Both the position numbers and the translations under genes were made by a program. Below the pieces are notes generated by a model that was given only the letters and a program-made list of their open reading frames with translations, did not search any database and was not told where the DNA came from. From contig JWIT01000004.1 in assembly GCA_000949895.1 (NCBI GenBank), positions 186,001 to 250,000 on the forward strand: a stretch of DNA of 64,000 nucleotides. Direction: 5' to 3'. Below are positions 36,730 through 46,562 of the stretch, piece by piece. This DNA comes from Agrobacterium arsenijevicii. Its GTDB lineage: Bacteria; Pseudomonadota; Alphaproteobacteria; Rhizobiales; Rhizobiaceae. The first letter of the stretch is position 1. Each line of letters opens with the position of its first letter.

Positions 36730-39700
36730 GTGCTCGGGCGTATTCTGGTTTTTCTGGGCGGACTGCTGGCCGTGGTGCTGTTTTCGGCGCTGCTCATTCC
36801 CTATTTCGTCGACTGGACGGATTTCCGCCGCGATTTCGAGGATCAGGCAAGCCGCATTCTGGGCAAGAAGGTGGTGGTGCATGGCCGCGTCGAGGCCCGG
36901 TTATTGCCTTTCCCTTCGGTCACGCTGCACGATGTGCGCGCTGGAACGGATGCGGATGGATCGCCGCTCATTCAGGTGGCGCGTTTTTCCATGGATGCCG
37001 AGCTTGCGCCCTTCCTTTCGGGTGAGGCGCGTATCTTCGACATGCGCATCGAGGAACCCAAGGCCAAGATCCGGCTGCTGAAAGACGGTACTCTTGACTG
37101 GATGCGCGGTAGCCGGGCGGAAATTCCCGCGCGAACCGTGGTTCTGGAAAGTGTGCAGATCGAAGGCGGGCAGATCGAATTCATCGACGAGCAATCCGGC
37201 CGCAACCGTGTGGTGACCGGTCTCAACGCCGATATGTCCGCCAATTCGCTGGCCGGGCCGTGGAAGGCGGAAGGGCGCGCCGCCGTTGACGGGCATCCGG
37301 GTTCGTTCTCGCTCTCCAGCAGTGAGCCGGATTATGCCGCCGGTCGCATGGGCCTGCGGGTCCGCGTGGTGCCGGACGAGCATCCGGTCGAGGTCGATCT
37401 GGATGGCGCAATTGCCGCAACGGCGGGAAAGCCCGCCTATAGTGGCTCTTTCGCGTTCAGCTTCCGGGAAGACGAAAAACAGAAGCAGCAGGCCGGACAA
37501 TCGCTCTTTTCTTCGCCGCGCACCCGCGGCAGCTTTGAGCTGACGAATGAAAGCGTGCGCATACCGAGCTACCGCATGGAACTCGGCGGCAGCGAAAACC
37601 CTTACGTCGTCACGGGCGAGGCGACGCTGGATACCGGCGCGAAGCCGGAATTCCTGCTGACGGCGGATGGCCAGCAGATCGATGTCAACCGTTTCGCGCC
37701 GCCCGTCGTCCAGACCGGCAAGACCTCGCGTCAGCCCACGGTTTCCGTGCGCCAGCGTATCGAAGCTTTTGCCGCCATGGTTGCCCGCATTCCGGTGCCG
37801 CCGGTGCCGGGCAAGGCCAGCATCAGTCTTCCGGCACTCGTTTCCGATGATACGACCATTCGCGACATCCGGCTGGATGTGCGCCCGGAGGGTACCGGCT
37901 GGCAGGTGGTGAACGCCGTGGCGACGCTGCCGGGAAGGACGCAGCTGGAAGCCAAGGGATCGCTTACGCTTCTCGGTGGCCCCGCCTTTAACGGCAATCT
38001 GCTTGTTGCGTCCAACCAGCCGTCCGGGCTGGCGAACTGGCTTTCCGGTTCCGTCGATCCGGCAATCCGGCAGCTTAATGCCGCCGGGTTTTCCGCCGAT
38101 GTTTCGCTGACGACGCTCAACCAGCGTTTCGACAATCTCGAGCTTGCCATCGGCGACGCTTCGCTAAAGGGAGAGCTGGAACGGCGCTCCGATGGCAAGA
38201 CCTCCAATCTGTCCATCGATCTTGCCGGTAACGAGATCGACCTCGATGCCCTGAAGGCGCTTGGCAGTCTGGCGCTCGGCGATCAGGTCGGAAGCTCGGT
38301 GCTGGACCATCGCATTGACGCGAAGTTCAAGGCCGACCGGTTCAACATGGCCGGTGTGACCGCAAATCATGTGGAAACCGCCTTCACCATGGCGGGTGGC
38401 GTTCTCTCGCTTGAAAAGATGACGGCTGGCGATATCGCCGGTGCCGAAGTCAAGGCGAAGGGGCAGTTGCAGGGCTCACTGCTGAAATATGCGGGCAAGG
38501 GCACGGTGAACCTGCATGCGACCGATATGCAGCCGTTCTTAGCGATGCTGCAGCAGAAATTGCCTGATCATCCGTTCCTCAGCCGCTTAGCGGCGAGTGC
38601 GACTTGGTATGCTAATTCCGACCTTTCCATGGATGTTTCGGTCAACAGTGAAAATGGCGGCGCCAATGTCGCCGTTTCCGGCACCGTCAATGGCAGCCGC
38701 CTGTCGGCCGTGGCCAAGATGCCGGATTTCCTGTCGATCACCGATGATACGGCGATGTCGCTGGAAGCGGTTCTGAAAAACCAGTCGACGGCGATCCTGT
38801 TCGGGCAGGCTGGGCTTGATCCGTTGCCGTTCGATGCGGACGGGGAGGGGCTTCTTTCCATCAAGCTCAACGGCACGCTCGGTTCGCCCGCGCAGACCGA
38901 TATCCGCTTCTCGACGGAGCGCACGCATTTTTCGATGATCGGGTCCTTTGGCGTTGCTGCCGCCAATTTCGGTGAGGGCAGTGCGGATCTGGCGCTGGAA
39001 AGCGCCGATATCGAGCCATATCTCATCATGAACGCCGTCGGCCTGCCGCAACTCGGCGGCGGCATGGCGTTGAAGGCGAACGGAAAAATGGCGGTGGATG
39101 CGCAAAAGATTGCGTTTTCCTCCCTCGGCGGACAGGCTGGCGGCAATCCCTTCTCGGGTAATCTGGCATTCCAGCGCGCAGCACCGCATCCTGTTACTGG
39201 TGACCTTGCCCTGAGGACGGTCGATCTCGCCTGGCTTGGCGACGCGATTTACGGTCCGGTGATCGATCCGGAAACCGGCGCGCTTAACGCCAAGCCGCTG
39301 GCCATGCCGGCTTTCCCGCAGCTCAAGGCTTCGTTGTCGCTGAAAGCGGAAAGTTTCGAGGCCGGTTCGTTCGGGACGGTCACGGGTCTTTCGGCCAAGG
39401 TCACGCATGATGAGGGCAGTCTCGCACTCGATGATGTCGCCGGCACTTTCATGGGCGGCAAGCTGACCGGGCGGGTCGCCATGTCCACAGGGCAGGGGGC
39501 AGGCATTTTCCGCACCAAGATTGCGGTGAATGACGCCAATCCGGAATCGATATTATGGGCGAACGCCAACGGCCCGGTCGCGACCGGCCGGGTGGCTATC
39601 GACCTGACCGCCGAATCGACGGGAAAAAGCGTTGGCGAAATCCTGAAATCCGCAGGCGGTTCGGGCGAAGTCCGCGCCAGCGGGCTTGTGCTCAAGGGAC

Positions 39701-40452
39701 TTAATCCCGGTGCCTTTCCGCCGATCCTGCAGGCGGCGGAAGCCCTGCAGCAGCCGATCGATGCGCCCAAGGTGCGGCCGCTCGTCGACCAGAGCCTGTG
39801 GCAGGGCGAGATACCGCTCGGTAACGTGGCCCTGCCGTTCTCCCTGAATGGCGGTGCGCTTCACTTCCAGAATTTGCGCGCCGGGATCGATCCGGTGACG
39901 CTTGCCGGCGATGCGACGGTTGATATTGCTGCATCGACCGTGAATGGCGATCTCGATCTCATCTTCAATCCCGGCACCGAGGTGGTCGCCGGGGCCGAGC
40001 CATCGCTTCGCCTGAACTACAACGGTCCGCTTGCCGCGCCGGCCTTGACGACCGACGTTTCGGCGCTCGGCAATTATCTGTCGCTCCGGGCTTTCGAAAA
40101 GGAACGCCGTCGCGTCGAGGCCATGCAGGCCAGCGTTCTTGAAAAGCAGCGGCTGCGCCGTGAAGCGGCACTTTACCGTTCTCAAGCGGCCGAACGTCAG
40201 GCCGAAAAAGAGCGGGTGGAGGCGGAAGCCAAGGCCAAGGCGGAAGAGGAGGCACGGCTGAAGGCCGTGGCCGAAGAACGTCTGCGCCAGGAAAAGGAAC
40301 AGCAGGAGCGGTTGCAGCAACAACAACAACAGCAGCAGCAGCAGCAGCAACAACCCGCTCCCGAGCGGCAATCCGCGCCGGTTCTGACGGTGCCGCCAAC
40401 GGAGAATGCGATCAGGCAACTGGCGCCGGAGAATGCTCCCGCCACTCCGTGA
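36730..40452 (+). CDS. Large AsmA-family protein
   Basis: 1240 residues, GTG start. One N-terminal membrane helix (ILVFLGGLLAVVLFSALLIPY), then the AsmA N domain (VDWTDFRRDFEDQASRILGKKV, VEARLLPFPSVTLHDVRAG), long beta-rich repeats and the AsmA C-terminal region (SGEVRASGLVLKGLNPGAFP). The tail (about 1110-1240) is a charged coiled-coil segment ending in 13 consecutive Gln (40315-40353). AsmA-like proteins form lipid-transport bridges between membranes and affect outer-membrane makeup; that role is by family. Confidence 0.92.
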   Translation: MLGRILVFLGGLLAVVLFSALLIPYFVDWTDFRRDFEDQASRILGKKVVVHGRVEARLLPFPSVTLHDVRAGTDADGSPLIQVARFSMDAELAPFLSGEARIFDMRIEEPKAKIRLLKDGTLDWMRGSRAEIPARTVVLESVQIEGGQIEFIDEQSGRNRVVTGLNADMSANSLAGPWKAEGRAAVDGHPGSFSLSSSEPDYAAGRMGLRVRVVPDEHPVEVDLDGAIAATAGKPAYSGSFAFSFREDEKQKQQAGQSLFSSPRTRGSFELTNESVRIPSYRMELGGSENPYVVTGEATLDTGAKPEFLLTADGQQIDVNRFAPPVVQTGKTSRQPTVSVRQRIEAFAAMVARIPVPPVPGKASISLPALVSDDTTIRDIRLDVRPEGTGWQVVNAVATLPGRTQLEAKGSLTLLGGPAFNGNLLVASNQPSGLANWLSGSVDPAIRQLNAAGFSADVSLTTLNQRFDNLELAIGDASLKGELERRSDGKTSNLSIDLAGNEIDLDALKALGSLALGDQVGSSVLDHRIDAKFKADRFNMAGVTANHVETAFTMAGGVLSLEKMTAGDIAGAEVKAKGQLQGSLLKYAGKGTVNLHATDMQPFLAMLQQKLPDHPFLSRLAASATWYANSDLSMDVSVNSENGGANVAVSGTVNGSRLSAVAKMPDFLSITDDTAMSLEAVLKNQSTAILFGQAGLDPLPFDADGEGLLSIKLNGTLGSPAQTDIRFSTERTHFSMIGSFGVAAANFGEGSADLALESADIEPYLIMNAVGLPQLGGGMALKANGKMAVDAQKIAFSSLGGQAGGNPFSGNLAFQRAAPHPVTGDLALRTVDLAWLGDAIYGPVIDPETGALNAKPLAMPAFPQLKASLSLKAESFEAGSFGTVTGLSAKVTHDEGSLALDDVAGTFMGGKLTGRVAMSTGQGAGIFRTKIAVNDANPESILWANANGPVATGRVAIDLTAESTGKSVGEILKSAGGSGEVRASGLVLKGLNPGAFPPILQAAEALQQPIDAPKVRPLVDQSLWQGEIPLGNVALPFSLNGGALHFQNLRAGIDPVTLAGDATVDIAASTVNGDLDLIFNPGTEVVAGAEPSLRLNYNGPLAAPALTTDVSALGNYLSLRAFEKERRRVEAMQASVLEKQRLRREAALYRSQAAERQAEKERVEAEAKAKAEEEARLKAVAEERLRQEKEQQERLQQQQQQQQQQQQQPAPERQSAPVLTVPPTENAIRQLAPENAPATP
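40315..40353 (+). repeat. CAG/CAA trinucleotide tract encoding 13 Gln
   Basis: Thirteen glutamine codons in a row (six of them a pure CAG run) in the C-terminal tail of the AsmA gene. Slippage changes by whole codons would keep the frame. Confidence 0.9.
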
Positions 40453-40781
40453 CTTCTCTTCGCAAAGGGTAAAGGTGACCGCATCTCAGGGTGAGAAGGT
40501 GCCGAAAACCGTGGAGGACGGGGAGAAGAGCGAAGCCGCGTGCCTGTTCCCGAGATGGTTGACATCATGGTTCGCCTCAAGGCGAATGTGCGGGCTGCAA
40601 CGGTCTGAAAACAAGGCTACGCAATACGGGAATGCCTTGCAACGCAGATTAGGCCGGGAATGTTTAATGAATACTTTCGCTGCGTTACGAGTTTTCGGCC
40701 TGAATATTTGTAGTCGGCGAAGCGAGATACCCGGGCCGGGCATGGCGGGATGCGGCCGGATCAGGCTCCAGCCGGAAAAGA
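40453..40781. other. Intergenic region after the AsmA gene
   Basis: 329 bases between converging genes. Open frames exist on both strands but show no conserved features or ribosome sites. No clear terminator seen. Confidence 0.6.
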
Positions 40782-40991
40782 TCACCGGGTTTTGAGCCAG
40801 CTCAACACATAGACCCGCAGGGATGAGGACAGATTGCTGTCGGCGGGCCGGTTGTCGTCTATTTCCGCAAGCAGGGCGGCGAAACTGATCTTGCGCTTTT
40901 CGGCAATGATTTTCAGCTCGTCCCAGAAGGCATCCTCCAGCGAAATGCTGGTGCGGTGGCCGTGCAATGTCGTGGAGTGTTTGCGGATCAT
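40782..40991 (-). CDS. Ribbon-helix-helix domain protein
   Basis: 69 residues. HRTSISLEDAFWDELKIIAEKR is a ribbon strand (RTSISLE) plus two helices, the RHH_4 family common in alphaproteobacteria; probable DNA-binding dimer. Start preceded by a short gap from the DUF4169 gene. No toxin partner is adjacent, so an antitoxin role is not supported. Confidence 0.82.
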   Translation of the reverse strand: MIRKHSTTLHGHRTSISLEDAFWDELKIIAEKRKISFAALLAEIDDNRPADSNLSSSLRVYVLSWLKTR

Positions 40992-41096
40992 CAGATCGGT
41001 CTCCGGCTGGAAATCTGAATCATGTTTCGCCGGTAAGCCCCTGTTTTGTGATTCTCTTCTGATTTTTTCCGGGAAGAGTTCCGGTTAGCCGGCTCG

Positions 41097-41300
41097 TCAG
41101 TCCCTGTCGGTCCTGTCATCGTCTTTCTCGAGCCGCCCCTGATCGAGCGCCTTTTCGGCTTTCTCGTTAAGGGCCGATGTGAGATTTTTTTCCGCCTTGG
41201 TGCGGCCGAATGACAGGCGGTTCTGATCCGCCTGTTTTTCTTTTTCGCTGCGGGCTTTCTGCTTCCGAAACTGACGCAGATTGACGATATCGGCGGCCAT
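41097..41300 (-). CDS. DUF4169 family protein
   Basis: 67 residues, highly charged and helical: NLRQFRKQKARSEKEKQADQ then NRLSFGRTKAEK. This is the DUF4169 pattern in Rhizobiales, usually found between sspB and the RHH gene, as here. Function unknown. Confidence 0.83.
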   Translation of the reverse strand: MAADIVNLRQFRKQKARSEKEKQADQNRLSFGRTKAEKNLTSALNEKAEKALDQGRLEKDDDRTDRD

Positions 41301-41344
41301 GCGGATATGTCTCCTTGAGCTTCGCGCGGTCGGGCAGAGAGCCG

Positions 41345-41857
41345 CTATTGCTTCTTGCGGAAGGAATCCAGCGAAACGACGGAGCCTTCCTTCTTTTCCT
41401 CGCCGGACTTGGGGGTCTCGGAAGTGGAAGCAGGCTTTGCCTCGTGGGAAACGGGATAGGCGGTGATTTCGGCCTCTTCCAGCTCCTCCTCGTCGGCCAG
41501 AGGCACATCGAACTCAAGTTCGAAATTGACGGAAGGATCGTAGAAACCTCTGATGGCGTTATAGGGAACAACCAGCTTTTCCGGCGTATCCGAGAAGGAC
41601 AGGCCGATTTCGAAGCCGATTTCCGTAACCTTCAGGTCCCAGAACTGATGCTGGATGACGATGGTCATCTGCTCGGCATATTTGGACTTGAGGTGCTGCG
41701 AAATCCGCACACCGGGTGCGCCGGTCAGGAATGTAATGAAGAAATGGTGGTCTCCGGGCAGGCGGCCGGTTGCGGCCACTTCACCCAAAACTTTACGAAT
41801 AACGCCGCGAAGGGCATCCTGTGCGAGAATGTCGTAACGGATATGATCCTGCCCCAT
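41345..41857 (-). CDS. sspB: ClpXP adaptor SspB (alpha type)
   Basis: Delivers ssrA-tagged proteins to ClpXP for degradation. 170 residues from ATG 41857 (AGGA upstream). The N-terminal substrate-binding fold shows DHIRYDILAQDALRGVIRKVL and HHFFITFLTGAPGVRISQHL, then an acidic linker and a C-terminal tail (SVVSLDSFRKKQ) expected to dock on ClpX. The tmRNA gene lies only about 230 bases upstream on the same strand. Confidence 0.9.
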   Translation of the reverse strand: MGQDHIRYDILAQDALRGVIRKVLGEVAATGRLPGDHHFFITFLTGAPGVRISQHLKSKYAEQMTIVIQHQFWDLKVTEIGFEIGLSFSDTPEKLVVPYNAIRGFYDPSVNFELEFDVPLADEEELEEAEITAYPVSHEAKPASTSETPKSGEEKKEGSVVSLDSFRKKQ

Positions 41858-42084
41858 GCGGTCCTGTCTTTCCCTTATTCGAACGTCTTTTAAAGCGCTG
41901 CGCGCCATGTGCGCCAAGGACGCTGTAACACTTTGAATCTTCGCGTAATCCTGAAGCCGGGATCAATTTCGATCCAAGCGGCTACGCATTACCCAAGTAT
42001 ACGCAATGTCCTGAACGGCAGCAACGGAAAAGCCGATGCTGTTTGCAAGTCAGCTATCATATAACCAATTCAGGCAAAATGGAG

Positions 42085-42420
42085 AAGGTGGAGGTTTCTG
42101 TTGCCAGGTACCTCCGAACCCCGCCTCACGGGGCTAACCGTGAGGACTTAGAGCGGAATTCCCGCACCGCCATTAGGCAGCGAGAGCGTATTCCTTAGCG
42201 TTGTTGTCATTTGCAACTACACTTGTGACCCGATAACGGCGGTATCATGCCGAGCAAAAGTTCGATCTTTACGCCCTTGTCGATCCTATTTCGCCCCCAT
42301 CAAAAGCCGGCCTTCGTCTTGAAAAGCCCGCCGGTTTTTGGTGGAGGCGCCGGGTACCGCCCCCGGGTCCAATAGGTTTATTACACCGACCGTTTATCGC
42401 CATAGCCGGGTTGCCCCGGC
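42085..42420 (-). ncRNA. ssrA: tmRNA, two-piece (circularly permuted) alphaproteobacterial form
   Basis: Rescues stalled ribosomes by adding a degradation tag. On the minus strand the acceptor piece comes first (about 42420-42339), ending GCCTCCACCA with a T-arm before it. A short spacer hairpin follows, then the coding piece starting GGGGGCGAAATAGGATCGAC (from 42298). GGGGGC pairs with GCCUCC to rebuild the acceptor stem. The tag frame at 42214-42173 reads ANDNNAKEYALAA-stop. The 3' end of the coding piece (about 42085) is approximate. Confidence 0.95.
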
Positions 42421-42427
42421 AAGGTTC

Positions 42428-42456
42428 ATATAGGCGTTTCCCTTGGCCGAGAAAAG
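42428..42456 (-). promoter_or_regulatory. Promoter of the tmRNA gene
   Basis: Minus strand: CTTTTC (-35-like, 42456-42451), 17 bases, CTATAT (-10, 42433-42428). The start then falls near 42420, at the GCCGGGGC opening of the acceptor piece. Confidence 0.5.
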
Positions 42457-42600
42457 GGGCCGATGACAATTCCATGAAAAGATTTCGCATTTGTCGCCCG
42501 CAATTTAGACAATTCTTGACGACGAGGGATTGCTGACACATTCTCCCTACAACCGGTCACCAGAAGCAACACCGGGCCGGGGACACACGAAGGAGTGGAC

Positions 42601-42909
42601 ATGACTGACTATCTCGCAGATGTGAAGAAATACGATGCAGCAGCCGACGAAGCCATTGTCGGCAAGATCGTCAAACATCTCGGTATTGCATTGCGCAACC
42701 GGGATTCATCACTGGTGTCCGCTACCGATCCGGAAGAGCTTGCGCGCGTCAAGGCGAGCTGGTGCGGCAAGAAGCTTGGCATTACCGACAGCAGCGCCGA
42801 TGAGGCGATCGCCGCCGTTTGCAAGATCATGGCAGGAGACCGCTCCAAGTCGCGCGTGACCTTCTATTATCTGGTGGCCAAGGAGCTGGGGAAGCTCCAG
42901 TCGCTCTGA
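42601..42909 (+). CDS. DUF2853 family protein
   Basis: 102-residue helical protein: TDYLADVKKYDAAADEAIVG, SLVSATDPEELARVKASWCG and RVTFYYLVAKELGKL match the DUF2853 family as I recall it. ATG 42601 with AAGGAG upstream preferred over the GTG two codons earlier. Function unknown; lies between ssrA and thyA. Confidence 0.83.
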   Translation: MTDYLADVKKYDAAADEAIVGKIVKHLGIALRNRDSSLVSATDPEELARVKASWCGKKLGITDSSADEAIAAVCKIMAGDRSKSRVTFYYLVAKELGKLQSL

Positions 42910-43007
42910 TTTTCCCGGAAAAACGGGGATAAACGACCCCCGGTGATTTGTTCTGCCGCCCCGTGCTATTATATTCCTTGGATCTCAGGGAATCGGCGGC
43001 AGAACGC

Positions 43008-43802
43008 ATGAAACAATATCTTGATCTTCTCCGGCATGTGATGGATACCGGCTCCGACCGCGGAGACCGCACCGGCACCGGCACGCGTTCGGTCTTCGGT
43101 TACCAGATGCGTTTCGACCTCGCGCAGGGTTTTCCAGTTCTGACCACCAAGAAGCTGCATCTACGCTCGATCATCCATGAACTCCTGTGGTTCCTGAAGG
43201 GCGATACCAATATCGCCTACCTCAAGGAAAATGGCGTCTCCATCTGGGACGAGTGGGCCGATGAGAACGGCAATCTCGGCCCGGTTTATGGTGCGCAGTG
43301 GCGTTCCTGGCCGGCACCCGATGGGCGTCATATCGACCAGATCGCGCTTCTGATCGAGGCCTTGAAAACCAACCCCAATTCCCGCCGCCACATCGTTTCG
43401 GCCTGGAACCCGGCGCTGGTGGACGAGATGGCGCTGCCGCCCTGCCATTGCCTGTTCCAGTTCTATGTTTCGGACGGAAAGCTGTCCTGCCAGCTTTACC
43501 AGCGCTCGGCCGATATCTTCCTCGGCGTGCCCTTCAACATCGCCTCCTATGCGCTTCTGACGCTGATGGTGGCGCAGGTGACGGGGCTGAAGCCCGGCGA
43601 TTTTGTCCACACGCTTGGTGATGCGCATATCTACGCCAACCATTTCGAGCAGGCGGAACTGCAGATGACACGCACGCCAAAGGCCCTGCCAACGATGCGC
43701 CTCAACCCTGATGTGCGAGACCTTTTCTCCTTTAAATTCGAAGACTTTACGCTCGAAAACTACGAGGCGGATTCAAGCATCAGGGCACCGATCGCGGTAT
43801 GA
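43008..43802 (+). CDS. thyA: Thymidylate synthase ThyA
   Basis: Makes dTMP from dUMP using methylene-tetrahydrofolate. 264 residues, the same as E. coli ThyA. Seen: [34 protein letters not shown], catalytic Cys in [34 protein letters not shown] and [15 protein letters not shown] 43008 chosen. Overlaps folA by four bases (ATGA), so the two enzymes that make and recycle folate cofactor are co-translated. Confidence 0.97.
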   Translation: MKQYLDLLRHVMDTGSDRGDRTGTGTRSVFGYQMRFDLAQGFPVLTTKKLHLRSIIHELLWFLKGDTNIAYLKENGVSIWDEWADENGNLGPVYGAQWRSWPAPDGRHIDQIALLIEALKTNPNSRRHIVSAWNPALVDEMALPPCHCLFQFYVSDGKLSCQLYQRSADIFLGVPFNIASYALLTLMVAQVTGLKPGDFVHTLGDAHIYANHFEQAELQMTRTPKALPTMRLNPDVRDLFSFKFEDFTLENYEADSSIRAPIAV

Positions 43803-44326
43803 GCGAGCCACGCGTCACCATCATCGTCGCGGTCTCGGAAAACGGCGTCATCGGCCGCGACCTTGATATGCCGTGGAAGCTTTCCACTGACCTCAAGCGC
43901 TTCAAGGCGATGACGATGGGCAAGCCGCTCATCATGGGTCGGAAGACGTTTCTGTCTGTCGGCGAGCGCCCCTTGCCGGGCCGGCCGCACATCATCGTCA
44001 GCCGTAATGCCGATTACAGGCCGCAGGGCGTGGATGTCGTCTCGTCGCTGGAAGAGGCCTTGAAGCTTGCTAAAAGTAAGGCGGCCGAACTGGGCGTGGA
44101 TGAGGTTTTCGTGGCTGGCGGCGGGGAAATTTACCGTCAGGCCATGCCGTTTGCCGATCAACTTTCCGTCACCCACGTGGCCGTAAAGCTCGATGGCGAC
44201 ACTTTTTTTCCGGAAATCGATCCCGCCGTCTTTGAAAAAATCGAGGAAAATGCCGTTCCCGCCGGGGAAAAGGACAATTATCCCGTTCTGTTCACCACTT
44301 ATTTGCGCAGAGCCGCGTCAAAGTGA
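43799..44326 (+). CDS. folA: Dihydrofolate reductase
   Basis: Reduces dihydrofolate formed by ThyA; target of trimethoprim. 175 residues. [21 protein letters not shown] with active-site Asp, [33 protein letters not shown] and the NADPH glycine motif [18 protein letters not shown]. Translationally coupled to thyA. Confidence 0.97.
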   Translation: MSEPRVTIIVAVSENGVIGRDLDMPWKLSTDLKRFKAMTMGKPLIMGRKTFLSVGERPLPGRPHIIVSRNADYRPQGVDVVSSLEEALKLAKSKAAELGVDEVFVAGGGEIYRQAMPFADQLSVTHVAVKLDGDTFFPEIDPAVFEKIEENAVPAGEKDNYPVLFTTYLRRAASK

Positions 44327-44469
44327 ACTATTTACCCTGATTGGGTATTTAGTTACCACCTCTGCGTTGAAACACACGCTTCTCCTTCTTATAACGGGTC
44401 CATATTCCCGCCGCACGCGAGCAATCGCTTTCGAACGGGATCGGGAGAGGCTTTTATAAAGAGGTATTG

Positions 44470-45591
44470 ATGCCCTGGAGCAATCAGAATGGCGGCGGCG
44501 GCCCTTGGGGCGGCGGCGGTGGCGGAAACAACCAGGGCGGCGGTGGCGGCCCATGGGGGCAGGGGCCTAACCGGCCTCGCGGCGGTGGAGGCGGCGGCAA
44601 TGGCGGCCCACCCGATCTGGAAGAGATCATCCGGCGCAGTCAGGACCGTTTCAAGAATGTCCTGCCGGGCGGCTTCAACGGCGGCGCGGTTGCGATCGTC
44701 GCTCTTGTCGTTCTGGTATTCCTCGGCATTCAGTCCATTTACACCGTCCAGCCGGACGAGCGCGGCGTGGAGCTGCGTTTCGGGCGTCCCAAGGATGAAA
44801 TCTCGATGCCTGGCCTGCATTTCCATCTGTGGCCGATCGAGACGGTTGAAATCGTCAAGGTCACCGAACAGCAGCAGAATATCGGTTCGCGTGCGTCGTC
44901 TTCCTCGGCGAACGGCGTGATGCTGACCGGCGACCAGAACATCGTCAACGTGCAGTTCTCGGTGCTCTATACCGTTTCGGATCCGAAATCCTACCTCTTC
45001 AACGTCGACGCCCCGGCTGAGACCTTGCAGCAGGTTTCCGAAAGCGCCATGCGCGAAGTCGTTGGCCGTCGTCCGGCACAGGACATTTTCCGTGATAACC
45101 GTCAGGCGATCGCGGCGGATGTGCGCACCATCATCCAGTCCACCATGGACGGTTATGGCGCCGGCATCTCCATCAATGCGGTGGCCATCGAAGACGCGGC
45201 GCCGCCGCGCGAAGTGGCTGATGCCTTCGATGAAGTGCAGCGTGCCGAACAGGACGAGGACCGCTTCGTGCAGGAAGCCAACCAGTACGCCAACCAGAAG
45301 CTGGGTGCCGCACGCGGTCAGGCAGCTCAGATCATCGAAGAAGCGAACGCCTACAAGTCGCGTGTCGTCAACGAGGCAGAGGGTGAGGCACAGCGCTTCA
45401 TCTCCATCTACGATCAGTATCGCACGGCACCGGAAGTGACCCGCCAGCGCATGTTCCTTGAAACCATGGAACAGGTCCTGAAGGGCTCCAACAAGGTCAT
45501 TATCGACGAAAAGCAGGGTGTGGTGCCTTATCTGCCTCTGAACGAGATCATGCGCGGCAATCCGGGCGCGGCACAGCAGGGAGGCAACTGA
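44470..45591 (+). CDS. hflK: FtsH protease modulator HflK
   Basis: SPFH/prohibitin protein that with HflC forms a large periplasm-facing cage around FtsH. 373 residues. The N-terminal 60 residues are very Gly/Asn/Pro-rich, followed by one membrane helix (AIVALVVLVFLGIQSIYTV) and the SPFH domain (VQPDERGVELRFGRPKDEIS). A coiled coil follows (about 250-320). ATG 44470 has GAGG upstream. hflC begins one base after. Confidence 0.95.
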   Translation: MPWSNQNGGGGPWGGGGGGNNQGGGGGPWGQGPNRPRGGGGGGNGGPPDLEEIIRRSQDRFKNVLPGGFNGGAVAIVALVVLVFLGIQSIYTVQPDERGVELRFGRPKDEISMPGLHFHLWPIETVEIVKVTEQQQNIGSRASSSSANGVMLTGDQNIVNVQFSVLYTVSDPKSYLFNVDAPAETLQQVSESAMREVVGRRPAQDIFRDNRQAIAADVRTIIQSTMDGYGAGISINAVAIEDAAPPREVADAFDEVQRAEQDEDRFVQEANQYANQKLGAARGQAAQIIEEANAYKSRVVNEAEGEAQRFISIYDQYRTAPEVTRQRMFLETMEQVLKGSNKVIIDEKQGVVPYLPLNEIMRGNPGAAQQGGN

Positions 45592-45592
45592 T

Positions 45593-46510
45593 ATGGGCAA
45601 CCGTCTTACGGCCATTCTCGTCGGTCTCGCCGCCGTGCTTTTCCTCGCCTATTCATCGATCTTCGTCGTCACCGAGCGTCAGCAGGCCATCGTTGTGCGC
45701 TTCGGTCAGATCCAGGACGTGAAAACGGCGCCGGGCCTCTATTTCAAGCTGCCCTTCGCCTTCATGGATGCCGACCGGGTGCAATATATCGAGAACCGGG
45801 CGCTGCGCTTCGATCACGACAACATTCGTGTTCAGGTCTCCGGCGGCAAGTTCTACGAGGTTGATGCCTTCGTGGTCTATCGCATCACGGATGCGCGCCG
45901 CTTCCGGCAGACGGTCTCCGGTGACCAGATGTCGGCGGAATCGCGTCTTCGCACCCGTCTCGACGCATCGTTGCGCCGGGTCTACGGTCTTCGCGGCTTT
46001 GAATCTGCACTCTCGGATGCGCGTGCATCGATGATGCAGGAAGTGCGTGACGACCTTCGTCCCGACGCGGAATCGCTCGGCATCAGCATCGTGGATGTCC
46101 GCATCCGCCGTACCGACCTGACGCAGGAAGTGTCGCAGCAGACCTTCGAGCGCATGAAGTCGGAACGTCTGGCCGAAGCCGAACTGATCCGCGCCCGCGG
46201 TAACGAGGCGGCACAGCGTCGCCGCGCTATCGCCGACCGTCAGGTCGTGGAATTCGAGTCCGATGCCCAACGCCAGTCCGAAGTACTGCGCGGTGAAGGC
46301 GATGCGCAGCGTAACAAGGTCTTCGGTGAGGCTTTCCAGCGCGACCCGAGCTTCTTCGAGTTCTATCGTTCCATGGCGGCCTATGCCAGTTCGCTGACTG
46401 GAACCGGCACTACGCTGGTCCTTTCCCCGGACTCGACCTTCTTCCGTTATTTCAACAATATCGACGGCGCTCCGTCCACGGCTCCGGCCAAACCAGCGCC
46501 AGCGAACTGA
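45593..46510 (+). CDS. hflC: FtsH protease modulator HflC
   Basis: Partner of HflK, 305 residues. N-terminal helix (LTAILVGLAAVLFLAYSSIFVV), SPFH domain (ERQQAIVVRFGQIQDVKTAPGLYFKLP), a coiled-coil region (ERMKSERLAEAELIRARGNEAAQRRR) and a Pro/Ala tail. A terminator follows 22 bases after the stop. Confidence 0.95.
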   Translation: MGNRLTAILVGLAAVLFLAYSSIFVVTERQQAIVVRFGQIQDVKTAPGLYFKLPFAFMDADRVQYIENRALRFDHDNIRVQVSGGKFYEVDAFVVYRITDARRFRQTVSGDQMSAESRLRTRLDASLRRVYGLRGFESALSDARASMMQEVRDDLRPDAESLGISIVDVRIRRTDLTQEVSQQTFERMKSERLAEAELIRARGNEAAQRRRAIADRQVVEFESDAQRQSEVLRGEGDAQRNKVFGEAFQRDPSFFEFYRSMAAYASSLTGTGTTLVLSPDSTFFRYFNNIDGAPSTAPAKPAPAN

Positions 46511-46531
46511 TAGCGGATCAAATAATAATGG

Positions 46532-46562
46532 AGGGGCCGGTTTTGACCGGCCCTTTCTTTTT
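46532..46562 (+). terminator. Rho-independent terminator after hflC
   Basis: Stem GGGCCGGT / ACCGGCCC extended by a G-U pair, loop TTTG, tail TTTCTTTTT. Confidence 0.88.

Noticed and set aside
40406..40795. 129-codon plus-strand frame overlapping the end of the AsmA gene
   Set aside because: Out of frame with AsmA, no family features; the start is within the coding part of another gene.
40782..41300. Toxin-antitoxin pair (RHH protein plus DUF4169)
   Set aside because: The two genes are about 100 bases apart and DUF4169 has no toxin features; both are conserved neighbours of sspB.
44330..44352. Weak hairpin after folA as a terminator
   Set aside because: AT-rich stem with mismatches and no U-run.
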